Below are positions 49,701 to 60,000 of a stretch of 60,000 bases of DNA, piece after piece. Made by a program: the position numbers and the translations under genes. Origin of the DNA: Nematostella vectensis. Its lineage: Eukaryota > Cnidaria > Anthozoa > Actiniaria > Edwardsiidae. The stretch is from NCBI RefSeq assembly GCF_932526225.1, contig NC_064045.1:2144501-2204500 (forward strand), written 5' to 3'. The first letter of the stretch is position 1; each line of letters opens with the position of its first letter. The notes beneath the pieces are model-generated. The model was not told where the DNA came from. It made no database searches and saw only the letters and a list, made by a program, of their open reading frames with translations.

Positions 49701-52700
49701 CTACCTACCTACCTACCTACCTACCTACCTACCTACCTACCTACCTACCTACCTACCTACCTACCTACCTACCTACCTACCTACCTACCTACCTACCTAC
49801 CTACCTACCTACCTACCTACCTACCTACCTACCTACCTACCTACCTACCTACCTACCTACCTACCTACCTACCTACCTACCTACCTACCTACCTACCTAC
49901 CTACCTACCTACCTACCTACCTACCTACCTACCTACCTACCTACCTACCTACCTACCTACCTACCTACCTACCTACCTACCTACCTACCTACCTACCTAC
50001 CTACCTACCTACCTACCTACCTACCTACCTACCTACCTACCTACCTACCTACCTACCTACCTACCTACCTACCTACCTACCTACCTACCTACCTACCTAC
50101 CTACCTACCTACCTACCTACCTACCTACCTACCTACCTACCTACCTACCTACCTACCTACCTACCTACCTACCTACCTACCTACCTACCTACCTACCTAC
50201 CTACCTACCTACCTACCTACCTACCTACCTACCTACCTACCTACCTACCTACCTACCTACCTACCTACCTACCTACCTACCTACCTACCTACCTACCTAC
50301 CTACCTACCTACCTACCTACCTACCTACCTACCTACCTACCTACCTACCTACCTACCTACCTACCTACCTACCTACCTACCTACCTACCTACCTACCTAC
50401 CTACCTACCTACCTACCTACCTACCTACCTACCTACCTACCTACCTACCTACCTACCTACCTACCTACCTACCTACCTACCTACCTACCTACCTACCTAC
50501 CTACCTACCTACCTACCTACCTACCTACCTACCTACCTACCTACCTACCTACCTACCTACCTACCTACCTACCTACCTACCTACCTACCTACCTACCTAC
50601 CTACCTACCTACCTACCTACCTACCTACCTACCTACCTACCTACCTACCTACCTACCTACCTACCTACCTACCTACCTACCTACCTACCTACCTACCTAC
50701 CTACCTACCTACCTACCTACCTACCTACCTACCTACCTACCTACCTACCTACCTACCTACCTACCTACCTACCTACCTACCTACCTACCTACCTACCTAC
50801 CTACCTACCTACCTACCTACCTACCTACCTACCTACCTACCTACCTACCTACCTACCTACCTACCTACCTACCTACCTACCTACCTACCTACCTACCTAC
50901 CTACCTACCTACCTACCTACCTACCTACCTACCTACCTACCTACCTACCTACCTACCTACCTACCTACCTACCTACCTACCTACCTACCTACCTACCTAC
51001 CTACCTACCTACCTACCTACCTACCTACCTACCTACCTACCTACCTACCTACCTACCTACCTACCTACCTACCTACCTACCTACCTACCTACCTACCTAC
51101 CTACCTACCTACCTACCTACCTACCTACCTACCTACCTACCTACCTACCTACCTACCTACCTACCTACCTACCTACCTACCTACCTACCTACCTACCTAC
51201 CTACCTACCTACCTACCTACCTACCTACCTACCTACCTACCTACCTACCTACCTACCTACCTACCTACCTACCTACCTACCTACCTACCTACCTACCTAC
51301 CTACCTACCTACCTACCTACCTACCTACCTACCTACCTACCTACCTACCTACCTACCTACCTACCTACCTACCTACCTACCTACCTACCTACCTACCTAC
51401 CTACCTACCTACCTACCTACCTACCTACCTACCTACATTCAAATCAAATGGCACACCACAGGTGGCAAAGACTCCTTAAAGCCGCATTGTCACCAGTTTA
51501 CTTCCGGAGGTCTGATGGAAACCTCAACCGCAAAAAGACAAAAGAATCTATTAGAATCCGAGATATTTAACAGGCCATCTGCTCTAAATTATCAATCACA
51601 TCCTCAAAGAAACATCCAATAGACACAATTCTGTCAATATTTTGAATTTTTTTTCGCGTTTTTCGTTAAAAATCATCGGATATTTTAACGTAATCGACCG
51701 GAAGTAAACTGGTGACAATGCGGCTTTAAGAGACAACAGAGAAATAAGTCCTTGCAACAACCATCCAATGCACACCACATACCTGTCAACCCAGGAAAAT
51801 CTCAAGGCTTGAGAACTTATTTGGGGGGAGAGAGGTGGGGTATATTCTCTTTTTGGGGAGGGGTGGGTATACCCTCACAGGTGATTCCTGTCCAGAAGGA
51901 TCTCGCACACAAATCCACATAGATCTCACAGGGGTGTTTGATAATTTGTGCTAAGCAAGGGAATTATTGTTTTAAATATTTTGATAGAAAATATTGATTT
52001 TCGATAGAGTAATTTTTTGGAAGTAATAAAAACCACTAGATTTGGTGCTCCACAGGGGAGAACGGGCGAATGTCTCCAAAATCTCGAGATTCTCGCCTAA
52101 TAGAGGAGAGTTTACAGGTATGAATCTGGGAGGATCAGTATAGATTAGATTGATTTATGTGTATTTTTGTGAAAAGTCTGTCTATAATTCAAAGCTTTCA
52201 GTACTAGAATATTTTGCATATTGGCTTCAAAATGTATGCATTGAAAGGCCAACACCCATTAAAATAGTGACACAACCCATTAAGTCTTTCATTGCCTTAA
52301 CGCCCTGAGACGCCTGTAAAACATAGGCCCAACTCCAAAACGTCAGAAATGCAAACTAAACATCAGCAGACCCGGATACTCATAGATTCCTCCAAGGCAT
52401 AGACGACCTTCAAAAGTGCATCTAAGCAATGTAATAGAATTGACTCTTTTGTCAAAATATCAACCTTGATTTCTGACCAATTCGTAAACAAATGCTTAAA
52501 CATTTCTTACCAAAAAAGACACTACAAATAGAGACAAGCAAACACAGATAAAGTCACCAATAGATACCTTTATTGCGCTCCGTCAGGTCCCATTTTACAG
52601 CAATCAGTCACAATAATCAATGCTAAAACCTCAATTAAAAGTGAGTCACCATGTTTAGCCTATTTCGCATGCCTGCACTGCATCATGGGAGTCTTGGAAA

Positions 52701-55700
52701 CACCTTGACAGACAGGCGGGCAATCTCCTCCCCAAGAATCATAACAGTTTTTTGATAAGTCTCTTTGCCCCGAAGCCAAACAAAACATTTCCAGGTCTAA
52801 GGAACCCAGAATAAGCCTGAAAACAATTTTTGAATAAGGCTGGGTAGCAAAGATGGCCCACATTGGAGAGTATGAGGCCATTCACCAGAAAATTCCTTTC
52901 TCACTTGGTGAAGCCCAGACAAGGAATTATCCCATTGAATCAACCTCAGCGTGCAAAAATCCATAAGCACAGTATTAATTATGCCCAAAAAGACTTCATG
53001 ATGTCCTAAGGCACTCTCCAGATGTGAAAAAGCTGTAATTTTTAAGCAAATTACAAGCAAAACTGTTGTAAGCAACAGACTGTAGCAGTGCCGTCGCTAG
53101 AAAGAAAAGTCACCGCAGTGCATTGTTGGAAACTTCAAGGCATAACGTCTTGGGTCAGTGGTAGCTTAGCTTAACTGGTAGTGTTGGACTTGAAATAAGG
53201 GGGGAGGTTTCTGTTTTCAGTCTGGTTTTTTTACAATTTTGCTCAAAAGTACCCAGGAGTGAAAGGGTTAAAATAGCGACACAGGAATCAGTTAAACATC
53301 CTTTTATCCATTTCTCATCAGTTGTACTCAGCAAATCCGAGGTAAGGTTGCCTAAAAATGACTTGATATCATAATTAACTCAACATTTGCAAAAAAGAAA
53401 ACACAATACCGTAAGTTGGGCACTATGTAATCTTGTACTATAGTGAAACTTAAGGGCCGAAATTACCTGAGAGCCTGAACGAGAATCATGTCCTTGAATT
53501 TATGGAGGTCCACAAACTTAGCAAACACATCCAGGTTAAACTCCTTGCTGGAAAATAACAACAAAAAAGGTTAAATTCCTTGCTGAAAAAAACAACAACA
53601 ACAAAGAACAATACATACTAAAAAATGAAACAAAAAAGATATTCAAAGACTCACTTCTCGCCGAGGTAGTTTCCAATTTGGGTTTTGTTGAGCCCCTCTT
53701 CTTTTAACAGAAAGTCAGCGAGGTCCTCAGGTGTGTTGTTCAGCAATCCATGCATGACGAGATAGTCAATCCCCTATAATAGCAATCATTATTACTCATG
53801 CATGACGAGATAGTCAATCCCCTATAATAGCAATCATTATTACACATGTATGACCAGATAGTCAATCCTTATATCATAGTTTTAGTATAATAATTATAGT
53901 TTTAGTAAAGCTTTTATTTGAATGCTTAGCATTCTTATCCCTGGTCATAGGGGAGGGGTCAGGCTGCAGAACCAGCAGTAGATGAAAAAAATGTATGTAG
54001 GCATCTCATTTTTAAACGAAAGGGTGTACTTAATGTGGAGAAAAGCTCTGTTGTGCTTTCCCAATCATGACTTTTTTATGTTAGTACAATTTAGTCTTTT
54101 TTAAAGGTGAAAGTAATTAAATAAAAAAGTATTCTTCACAATTTACAATTGTTTGTTACCTTTTGTGGGTCCATGCTGAACTTCTTTTTTCCAATTTGTT
54201 TCTGTTTCATTTTTGGATCTTCTCTGGAACTATAGATTTAAAAACAAGTTAACTTAGTTTTGTTTTTATTTTTACTGTATTGATAGTTCTTACTACCATT
54301 ACAGGGTTTGTGAGAAGGACAAGGAATAAGCTGTAATCAGGACACAAATGGACCCTTTGCCTTTGAATAAGAACCCCTCCCCCTCCACTCATGTGTAGAA
54401 CTCCTCCCCCCTCCACCCATGTGTAAAACCCCTCCCCCTCCACCCATGTGTAGAACTCCCCCCCCTCCACCCATGTGTAGAACCCCTCCCCCTCCACCCA
54501 TGTGTAGAACTCCCCCCCCTCCACCCATGTGTAAAATCCCTCCCCCTTCACCCATGTGTAAAACCCCTCCCCCCTCCACCCATGTGTAAACCCCCACCTC
54601 CACCCATGTGTAGAACTCCTCCCCCCTCCACCCATGTGTAGAACCCCTCCCCCCTCCACCCATGTGTAGAACCCCTCCCCCCTCCAACCATGTGTAACCC
54701 CCCCTCCACCCATGTGTAGAACTCCTCCCCCTTCACCCATGTGTAGAACCCCTCCCCCCTCCACCCATGTGTAGAACTCCTCCCCCTCCACCCATGTGTA
54801 AAATCCCTCCCCCTCCACCTATGTGTAAAACCCCTCCCCCCTCCACCCATGTGTAAACCCCCACCTCCACCCATGTGTAGAACTCCTCCCCCCTCCACCC
54901 ATGTGTGAGAACCCCTTCCCTCTCCCCCATGTCACATGTCACTCACCCGGTAACATCTTGATGATCAAGGGATTCCAACTCACTAGTCACCTCTGAGATC
55001 TCTGCCTTGAGTTGCTAAAAACACACATACTCAAATTATTTCTTTATTCATCTGAAGTAAGTGATACAACATTACAATCCATCTGTATCGTGATGATCAA
55101 ATTGTCAATTATATTAACCATGATCTATCAATTTTCTAGATCCAACTGTGAAAATAAATATATAGATCATCTTAAAAGGTTTATTGACCGTCAATAATCA
55201 AATTTATGGACCATCTTAAAAGGTTTATTGACCGTTAATAATCAAATTTATGGACCATCTTAAAAGGTTTATTGACCGTCAATAATCAAATTTATGGACC
55301 ATCTTAAAAGGTTTATTGACTGTCAATAATCAAATTTATGGACCATCTTAAAAGGTTTATTGACCATCAATAATCAAATCTGGACTTCTAGACACCCTTC
55401 TTTGTCAATTCAAGTGGTCAGTCACATGTGAAGCTCATTTGATCTCTATTTAGAACATGTCACAATAACATGACTGGAAGGAGTACCTGTATTTCTTGTA
55501 GAAGATTGGATTTTTTTTGTCTTATGCTCATCAACAGTGCTTGCTCCTTCGGTGTCAGCCCTAAGAAATAAAACATTCAAAACTCAATCCAAAAATCAAC
55601 TCTTTTTTTTCTAACTTAAAGCATCATCAGAGCCTTGGTGTGTCATATTTACAGGGCAGTATTATCCTTATAAGCTAACCCTATATGCTAAGTAAAAGTG

Positions 55701-57482
55701 CCACATATATCACATCTGGGTTTGATTTTAGTTTGTAAATGAAAACTAAACTTTTCATCATGGAAATAAATCTGCCTGAGTTGGAGATACAAAAAAGTAA
55801 GCTATACATCGAGAGATCGAGAGACAACAAGGGCAAGGTAGCCATTCCCAAGCCCGTCACCAACTATCTAAAGGAAAGCTTGAGCTACAGTGGTGTGGTG
55901 CTTTGGAATAGCCTTCCGACTGGGTTGGGGCAAAAAAAAACCCTTAGTACATTTAAAGGTAGCTGCAGAAACTTCTTCAGTTAATCCTAGTTTCATCATA
56001 CTCTGGAAAGCAGTTTTTAATTGAAATATATCTCATGGATATAAATTTATATAGCTTGGAATAGAAGTAAATAATATAGCATATAACTATTATGGTTTTA
56101 TTATACATATACTGAGAGTCCAGCTTCTTAAGATAAAATTGTATTGATCGATTGATTGAACGACAGTGTCACAGTGTTTTGTTTACAACTCGAAAGTACC
56201 AAATAATCTAGAAAATTTTGGCTTGTGCCGTCTCTCTGTGAACCCCTAGAAATACTATTCTAATAGAAAAGGCAATTTCTTCTAGAAACCCCCTTTAACG
56301 GTGGACATGGGAAGAACCCACTTCATAAAACACTGAATCATTTTACTACTAATAATAATACCGAGCTTGAATATTGTACTTCTTGGCACTATCCTGTTAA
56401 CATGTTGATATTGTAATAACGCGGCCCTTTTTTACAAGAGATCACTGTATTTTTCAATCTAAGTACTTCTAACCGAATTCAACAACTCTCACTCCAGGTT
56501 GGATACCACTACCTTAAAACAACATCTAACTATTTACATAACTCAGTGAAGTAAGCGCACGTGCGAATGTCCCTTGGTGTTAGTTTGACACACAATGTCT
56601 CGAACAATACTCATAACAACATTAACAGGATAGTACAAGGAAGTATAATATTCAAGGTCAGTATTATTATTAACTTATATACTTAACAATATCAGTGATG
56701 TGTGTGCGTGCGTTATGCTAGAGTCTAGCCTAATGAAGCCTTACGAAAGACGAAAATTTAGCAAAGTTGAGTACTAGTTTTGGTACACAATATTCAATAC
56801 CTTGGTTAACAAACACAACTATTTGGGTATTTTGATTGATTTGTGTAATTCTAGATATATAATACATACAGGGTTTAGCAGCTTGTAGAAGGAGAAAGTC
56901 TGACAGACCCAATATAACATTACTTCCAATATAAAACCTTATCTTCCTTGTTCTAAAAACTCCTTAATCGCACACACACTCAAACATCTATTAATCGTCT
57001 AATTGAGTCCTTTAATCATGGTAATTGATGTGATAGACAGTGCGGTCTATAACAATTTGATAAGAAACTCGTGCCTTCGTGAATGAGCGAGTTATTTTAG
57101 ACGTATCTCAGCATTTCAAAGGCGATTGACACAGCATACTTATAATAGTAGACTTTAGATGATCTCTTTTTGCTATGACCTTTTCAAAGCGGTATAACAT
57201 TGTTTAATCACCATCGGTAGTTTCTAAGATCTGATTATCAGAGAGAGTTTGATTGTGAAAACAACCGACCAAAACATCAAATAATTAGAGTTAACACAAA
57301 CGAAGCGACAAGATTGACCGACTCAAACAAACGATATTCCCCCGGCAGAGATAAACTATAGTCCATAGATTGCTAACGAGATATCACAGGTTCGTTGGCG
57401 GTGAATTACTCACTAAACTATTCTCGTACCCACCATTGATGACACCGGAGTCGAATCTTTCCGGCGCGAGAGGGGCGCTCAT
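43787..57482 (-). CDS. CYTH: Cytohesin (ARNO/GRP1 family ARF-GEF)
   Basis: Guanine-nucleotide exchange factor that loads ARF GTPases at phosphoinositide-rich membranes. Fifteen coding exons, phases consistent, 405 aa: 57482-57434, 55560-55487, 55014-54947, 54229-54160, 53773-53655, 53547-53467, 48775-48663, 48350-48277, 48192-48118, 46976-46865, 45453-45377, 45236-45165, 44651-44567, 44208-44139, 43865-43787. Domains are an N-terminal coiled coil (about 20-70), Sec7 (about 82-262) with [14 protein letters not shown] and [18 protein letters not shown], in which E165 is the catalytic glutamate finger, then PH (about 266-380) with [16 protein letters not shown] and [11 protein letters not shown], and a basic tail TRKKKV. 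The usual PH GWLLKLG is GQLIKEG here. One gene stands for the four vertebrate CYTH paralogues. Repeats abut or copy the splice sites of exons 3, 5, 7, 8, 10, 11 and 12. Confidence 0.94.
45237..45300 (-). repeat. 44-bp duplication of cytohesin exon 12 acceptor
   Basis: The acceptor CTGTTTAG plus the first exon bases GATCGTGAGCCTAGAGGTAT occur twice, 44 bp apart (exon starts 45236 and 45280). Only the proximal copy keeps the frame. Confidence 0.92.
45454..45895 (-). repeat. 89-bp tandem repeat of cytohesin exon 11 acceptor
   Basis: Five copies counting the functional one, starting 45451, 45540, 45629, 45718 and 45807. Each has the acceptor TTTCCATCAG followed by GTGGCTTG, the first exon bases, on the minus strand. 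Confidence 0.93.
45919..46659. mobile_element. 741-bp non-coding TIR element in cytohesin intron 10
   Basis: Inverted ends GGCCGGTTCCTGAAAGGCCG at the left and the complement of GCCGGTTCCTGAAAAGCCG at the right, with further subterminal similarity. Flanked by ACCATG on both sides (45913-45918 and 46660-46665). No open frame. Superfamily unclear. Confidence 0.82.
46990..47875. repeat. ACAACAAGTCACCCAC minisatellite, cytohesin intron 9
   Basis: About 50 variant copies of a 16-17 bp unit. Its end lies about 14 bp upstream of the exon 10 acceptor on the minus strand, so it occupies the branch-point region. Confidence 0.93.
48345..48520 (-). repeat. 37-bp repeat of cytohesin exon 8 acceptor
   Basis: Five copies of a unit with CTGTTTGTAGACACATGCTA on the minus strand, that is the 3' splice site plus the first exon bases. 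The last copy is the predicted working acceptor. Confidence 0.93.
48822..51436. repeat. Uninterrupted (TACC)n tetranucleotide array, 2.6 kb
   Basis: About 653 perfect TACC units with no visible interruption, in cytohesin intron 6. The array ends about 46 bp upstream of the exon 7 acceptor. The 900-985 aa open frames across it are artefacts. Confidence 0.98.
51480..51725. mobile_element. 246-bp MITE with TTAA target duplication
   Basis: Inverted termini of 28 bp starting AGCCGCATTGTCACCAGTTT, flanked by TTAA at 51476-51479 and 51726-51729, the target of piggyBac-type transposases. A fragment of the same family lies at 35780-35853. Confidence 0.85.
53159..53228 (+). other. tRNA-Ser(UGA)-like remnant or SINE head
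   Basis: GTAGCTTAGCTTAACTGGTA resembles a D-arm/A-box and GGACTTGAAAT resembles a Ser anticodon loop. The B-box and acceptor pairing are poor, so this is at best a pseudogene or tRNA-derived SINE. Confidence 0.3.
53774..53875 (-). repeat. 48-bp duplication of cytohesin exon 5 acceptor
   Basis: The acceptor TTGCTATTATAG with the exon start GGGATTGACTATCTCGTCAT occurs twice, with a third degenerate copy beyond. The proximal one starts exon 5 at 53773. Confidence 0.9.
54345..54935. repeat. 28-bp C-rich minisatellite in cytohesin intron 3
   Basis: About 21 variant copies of CCTCCACCCATGTGTAGAAC plus a C-rich stretch. It starts about 12-40 bp downstream of the exon 3 donor on the minus strand. 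Long open frames here are artefacts of the repeat. Confidence 0.93.
55163..55378. repeat. About 44-bp tandem repeat in cytohesin intron 2
   Basis: Five copies of a unit with CATCTTAAAAGGTTTATTGA, not at a splice junction. Confidence 0.92.
55739..56160 (+). mobile_element. 5'-truncated non-LTR retrotransposon 3' end
   Basis: The 81-aa frame 55739-55984 matches the C-terminal tail typical of LINE ORF2 ([20 protein letters not shown]). A short 3' UTR follows, ending near GATTGATTGAA, a simple tail as in CR1/L2-like elements. It lies in cytohesin intron 1. Family assignment is tentative. Confidence 0.65.
56161..57433. other. Rest of cytohesin intron 1
   Basis: No feature recognised beyond AT-rich intron sequence. 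Confidence 0.5.
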
Positions 57483-57980
57483 TTTTGTGCACAAATGTCA
57501 GGAAAACCGGTTTAAATGTCGCCCGGAGTACAATGTGGGACTGTCTAGCTGTTGTGCACTCAGTTTGTACGACTAGAGCTCCAATTGCGGAGAACTTTTA
57601 ACGAATTTTCGGCATTTTTTCCCCTGGCAGCTGGTTTGACTATCACGGAAGCGAATCTCCAGCTGTCGTACCCAGGACTTGGTGGGAATAGCACAGGGCA
57701 CCCGTAAGAGATGTAAATTTTTTTCTTTGACGTAAGATTCAAACAATACAAACAAACAAGCAAAATTAGGCGAAATTAGCAAATGATTTTTTGACTATTT
57801 TCATGTCAAGTTGTACTTCTTGAGAGTTCTGAGTTTACCGCAATAAAATTAGATAACTGTAATTTTTAGCGTTACCACAGGGAACCCGGTTGTTAAAAAC
57901 AAACCTCGTGGATTTACGACGGGTTCTCGCTTGATTGATGTAAAGAAATATTTCGCTTTTCTTCTGAAATCTTGGCTACC
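57483..57980. promoter_or_regulatory. Shared promoter region of cytohesin and NUDT1
   Basis: The 498 bp between two divergent start codons must hold both promoters and both 5' UTRs unless upstream non-coding exons exist. No TATA box is obvious on either side. Confidence 0.55.
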
Positions 57981-59436
57981 ATGAGCAAGAACAAGTTGTT
58001 AACGCTAGTACTAGTTCATGATAGCGTTAGAGTTTTGCTCGGCATGAAGAAGAGAGGTTTTGGCGTGGGTCGGTGGAACGGGTTTGGCGGGAAAGTTGAG
58101 TGTGGAGAAACGATAGAGCAGGCTGCAAGACGGTAAGAATTACAACGATAAGTGTAACAAACCTCTTCCTCGTGAACTAGCATCAGATCATACTCGAATT
58201 TGTCCTCTCTTCTCCGCAACGCTTAACTTTGTTAGCCTGTTCCCCTAGCTGCCAGAATGTCTCCCCCCTACACACAAGGAACGCATTGATACACCCCCTC
58301 CCCCTACACATATGAAAAGTGCATGAATCCCCTCCCCCCCAACACGCACAGGGTTCCAATAAATATATCTGTTTGTCTGTCAGGATAACACCACACAGAT
58401 TCCTGACACCTACCCTCTCTCCCCTCCCACCACACAAATAAATAACACATGGATGGGTCGCTGAAGTTTGCTTGTAAACAATACTGTTTTTTTTAAAGAT
58501 TTTAGTGAAGGAAAGTACATAAAATACATTTTTAAAAATAAAACTGGACATACGTACCAGAAAAATCTCAATGTCATGTAGATTGCTGCACACTTTGGCA
58601 GGCACGTACACAGGGTGCACTCGTACCCCCCCCCGTTGGTAACTTCTTTTTAAGGAATATTCAAATACTATGCTTTTTCCATATAATACCTATGACTGCA
58701 CATCTCCCCACAGCCAATCCTGGGTTTGCACCTGCTTGGTGATAGCTCTCAATTTTTATTTTATTCCTTAGTGACTGTTTTTAATGTTTAATCTTGTTTC
58801 TTAGTGACTGTTCTGAATTTTTATTTTGTTCCTTAGTGACTGTTCTGAATGTTTATCTTGTTAGTGAGTTACTGGAAGAATCAGGTCTCACTGCAACACG
58901 TCTTGAGGAGGCAGGAATACTCATGTTTGAGTTCAAGGGAGACCCTGTTATTTTGGAGGTTCATGTGTTTAGATCAGAAGAATTTACAGGAGAACCAACC
59001 GAAACAGAAGGTGAGACTTAGGTCGCCAAGTCACAGGGGTGTTGTGGCCATTGGGCGCCATTCCCCCCAACCCTCCTATCCCTTTTCTTCACCAAAAACT
59101 GTCACACCCCAAAGTCTAGCATCTATTCTGTAAAATGCATTATTGTTAAAAGAATCATATGCTTTTATTAGTCTTTTTCTATATAAAAATAACAGCTGTT
59201 GTAAAACTATAAAAGCCCTTGATCTCTTAAATCTTCTTCTGGAGCTGTAACAGTACGTTATTTATTTTACAGAAATGAGACCTCATTGGTTTGAAAATAG
59301 TGCAATTCCATTTGACGAGATGTGGCCTGATGATATCCTATGGTTTCCACATTTTCTGAAGAAAGAGAAGTTTGAGGGATATTTTCTGTTTGAAGGACTA
59401 TCAAAGATACTAGATTATAAACTTGATGTGTTGTGA
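57981..59436 (+). CDS. NUDT1: NUDT1/MTH1, 8-oxo-dGTP diphosphatase
   Basis: Nudix hydrolase that converts 8-oxo-dGTP and 2-OH-dATP to monophosphates, keeping oxidised bases out of DNA. Three coding exons, 57981-58132, 58865-59010 and 59273-59436, give 153 aa (human 156). The ATG at 57981 opens [20 protein letters not shown]. The substrate pocket [19 protein letters not shown] is conserved, and the Nudix box runs from G37 to G58 with R51-E52 and E55-E56 (REUxEE). [17 protein letters not shown] and the tail ILDYKL match the family closely. Exon 1 contains GTTTGGCGGGAAAG, an E2F-like string that is probably just coding sequence. Exon 2 is preceded by duplicated acceptor-like units. Confidence 0.97.
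58763..58864 (+). repeat. Tandem acceptor-like repeat before NUDT1 exon 2
   Basis: Four copies of about 25-35 bp with TTAGTGACTGTTCTGAATTT, the last running into the real acceptor TTATCTTGTTAG|TGAGTT. Confidence 0.85.
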
Positions 59437-60000
59437 TAATCTCTAGCTAGTTTTAGTTTACACTTGGCAGTGGGCAGTGAATAGGATATGAGTTATATAA
59501 TGGTAAAAAAAACTCTTGTTTTTGTTGTTGAGAGCTCGGCTGTCCATTTTTTGCAGAGAAAATCTGGAATTTGCCATCACCACCACCCTTAAAATATATT
59601 TTTTCGGCTGGCGCTAGGCAAAATTATGTTGCACGTTCAAGATGCAGAAAAAAGAAAATGTTGTCCTGCTTTGAGCAGCTCTTTTATCAAATCATTTTCT
59701 CCACTTTGTCACTGACAGGTGTTAACTGCAGGGTGGGATGGACGCAGGTTGGATTGCTGGGTGACTCAGATTTCCAGGTTGTTGTTTGTGTGAGCAAAGG
59801 ACAAACTTGAGTATCAAGTTCCTAACAGCTTCTGCAAATATGTTACCAATAAGAGTGACAATAAAAAGCTAGTCCAAGCATGGGAGTGAGGCTATAATGT
59901 TCATATGGCTTTTCATTGGTCAAAGTTTTTAACAATTTTGCCACTATTGAACTTCTTAAATATGTAGCTTTCTGGATACTTGATTCGCAAGTTTGTCCAT
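59437..60000. other. 3' flank of NUDT1
   Basis: Presumed 3' UTR and intergenic DNA; the 79-aa frame at 59571 has no recognisable features. Confidence 0.5.

Noticed and set aside
48665-51622. 985-aa and 924-aa open frames of repeated PTYL
   Set aside because: They are pure translation of the TACC microsatellite inside a cytohesin intron; the flanking non-repeat codons are antisense to exon 7 or intron.
53159-53228. Functional tRNA-Ser gene
   Set aside because: B-box and acceptor stem do not pair well; only a remnant or SINE can be supported.
54249-54942. Glycine/histidine-rich repeat frames
   Set aside because: Translation of the 28-bp minisatellite in cytohesin intron 3.
58082-58095. E2F site GTTTGGCGGGAAAG as NUDT1 promoter element
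   Set aside because: It is inside exon 1 and encodes the conserved GFGGK of the active site, so coding constraint explains it.
59571-59810. 79-aa frame downstream of NUDT1
   Set aside because: No domain, no repeat of family features and poor start context; probably 3' UTR or intergenic.

Overview
This window is nuclear DNA of an invertebrate animal, most likely an anthozoan cnidarian (sea anemone or coral type). The genes are intron-rich with classic GT-AG junctions. Their proteins resemble vertebrate orthologues closely. The intergenic and intronic DNA is full of minisatellites, MITEs, a DIRS-like tyrosine-recombinase element and Ty3/Gypsy elements. The species call is inference from gene style and repeat content; no rRNA or mitochondrial marker is present.

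Layout. 965-1904 (+): a single-exon rhodopsin-family GPCR broken by one frameshift. 14894-3963 (-): ATAD5 (Elg1, the PCNA unloader), 15 coding exons, 1741 aa, all phases agreeing. 15172-15354: a foldback element. 15798-19078 (-): a decayed DIRS-like element (gag, reverse transcriptase, tyrosine recombinase). 19650-22631 (+): a dead Ty3/Gypsy element carrying a nested MITE, followed by a possible LTR. 33580-23690 (-): NUDCD3, 6 exons, 381 aa; its first intron holds a nearly complete Ty3/Gypsy element with LTRs and a 5-bp target duplication. 40310-35545 (-): POLD2, 10 exons, 490 aa. 40977-42525 (+): actin, 3 coding exons, 376 aa, with two CArG boxes. 57482-43787 (-): one cytohesin (Sec7-PH ARF exchange factor), 15 exons, 405 aa. 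57981-59436 (+): NUDT1/MTH1, 3 exons, 153 aa, head to head with cytohesin.

Function. Three of the genes serve DNA replication and nucleotide hygiene: ATAD5 removes PCNA, POLD2 is the B subunit of the PCNA-dependent polymerase delta, and NUDT1 cleans 8-oxo-dGTP from the pool. ATAD5 and POLD2 both carry an E2F-type element just upstream of the start codon. The other genes are housekeeping (actin, NudC-type co-chaperone, cytohesin).

Main observation. In ATAD5, NUDCD3, POLD2, cytohesin and NUDT1, tandem repeats again and again sit on or beside a splice junction. Many copy the 5' or 3' splice site itself together with a few exon bases. Some (ATAD5 exon 10, POLD2 exon 8) would let alternative donor choice add amino acids without breaking the frame. 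This pattern of splice-site-anchored minisatellites is the best candidate here for something not yet described. Exon limits were read by eye from splice consensus, phase and protein similarity; no alignment or transcript data were available.
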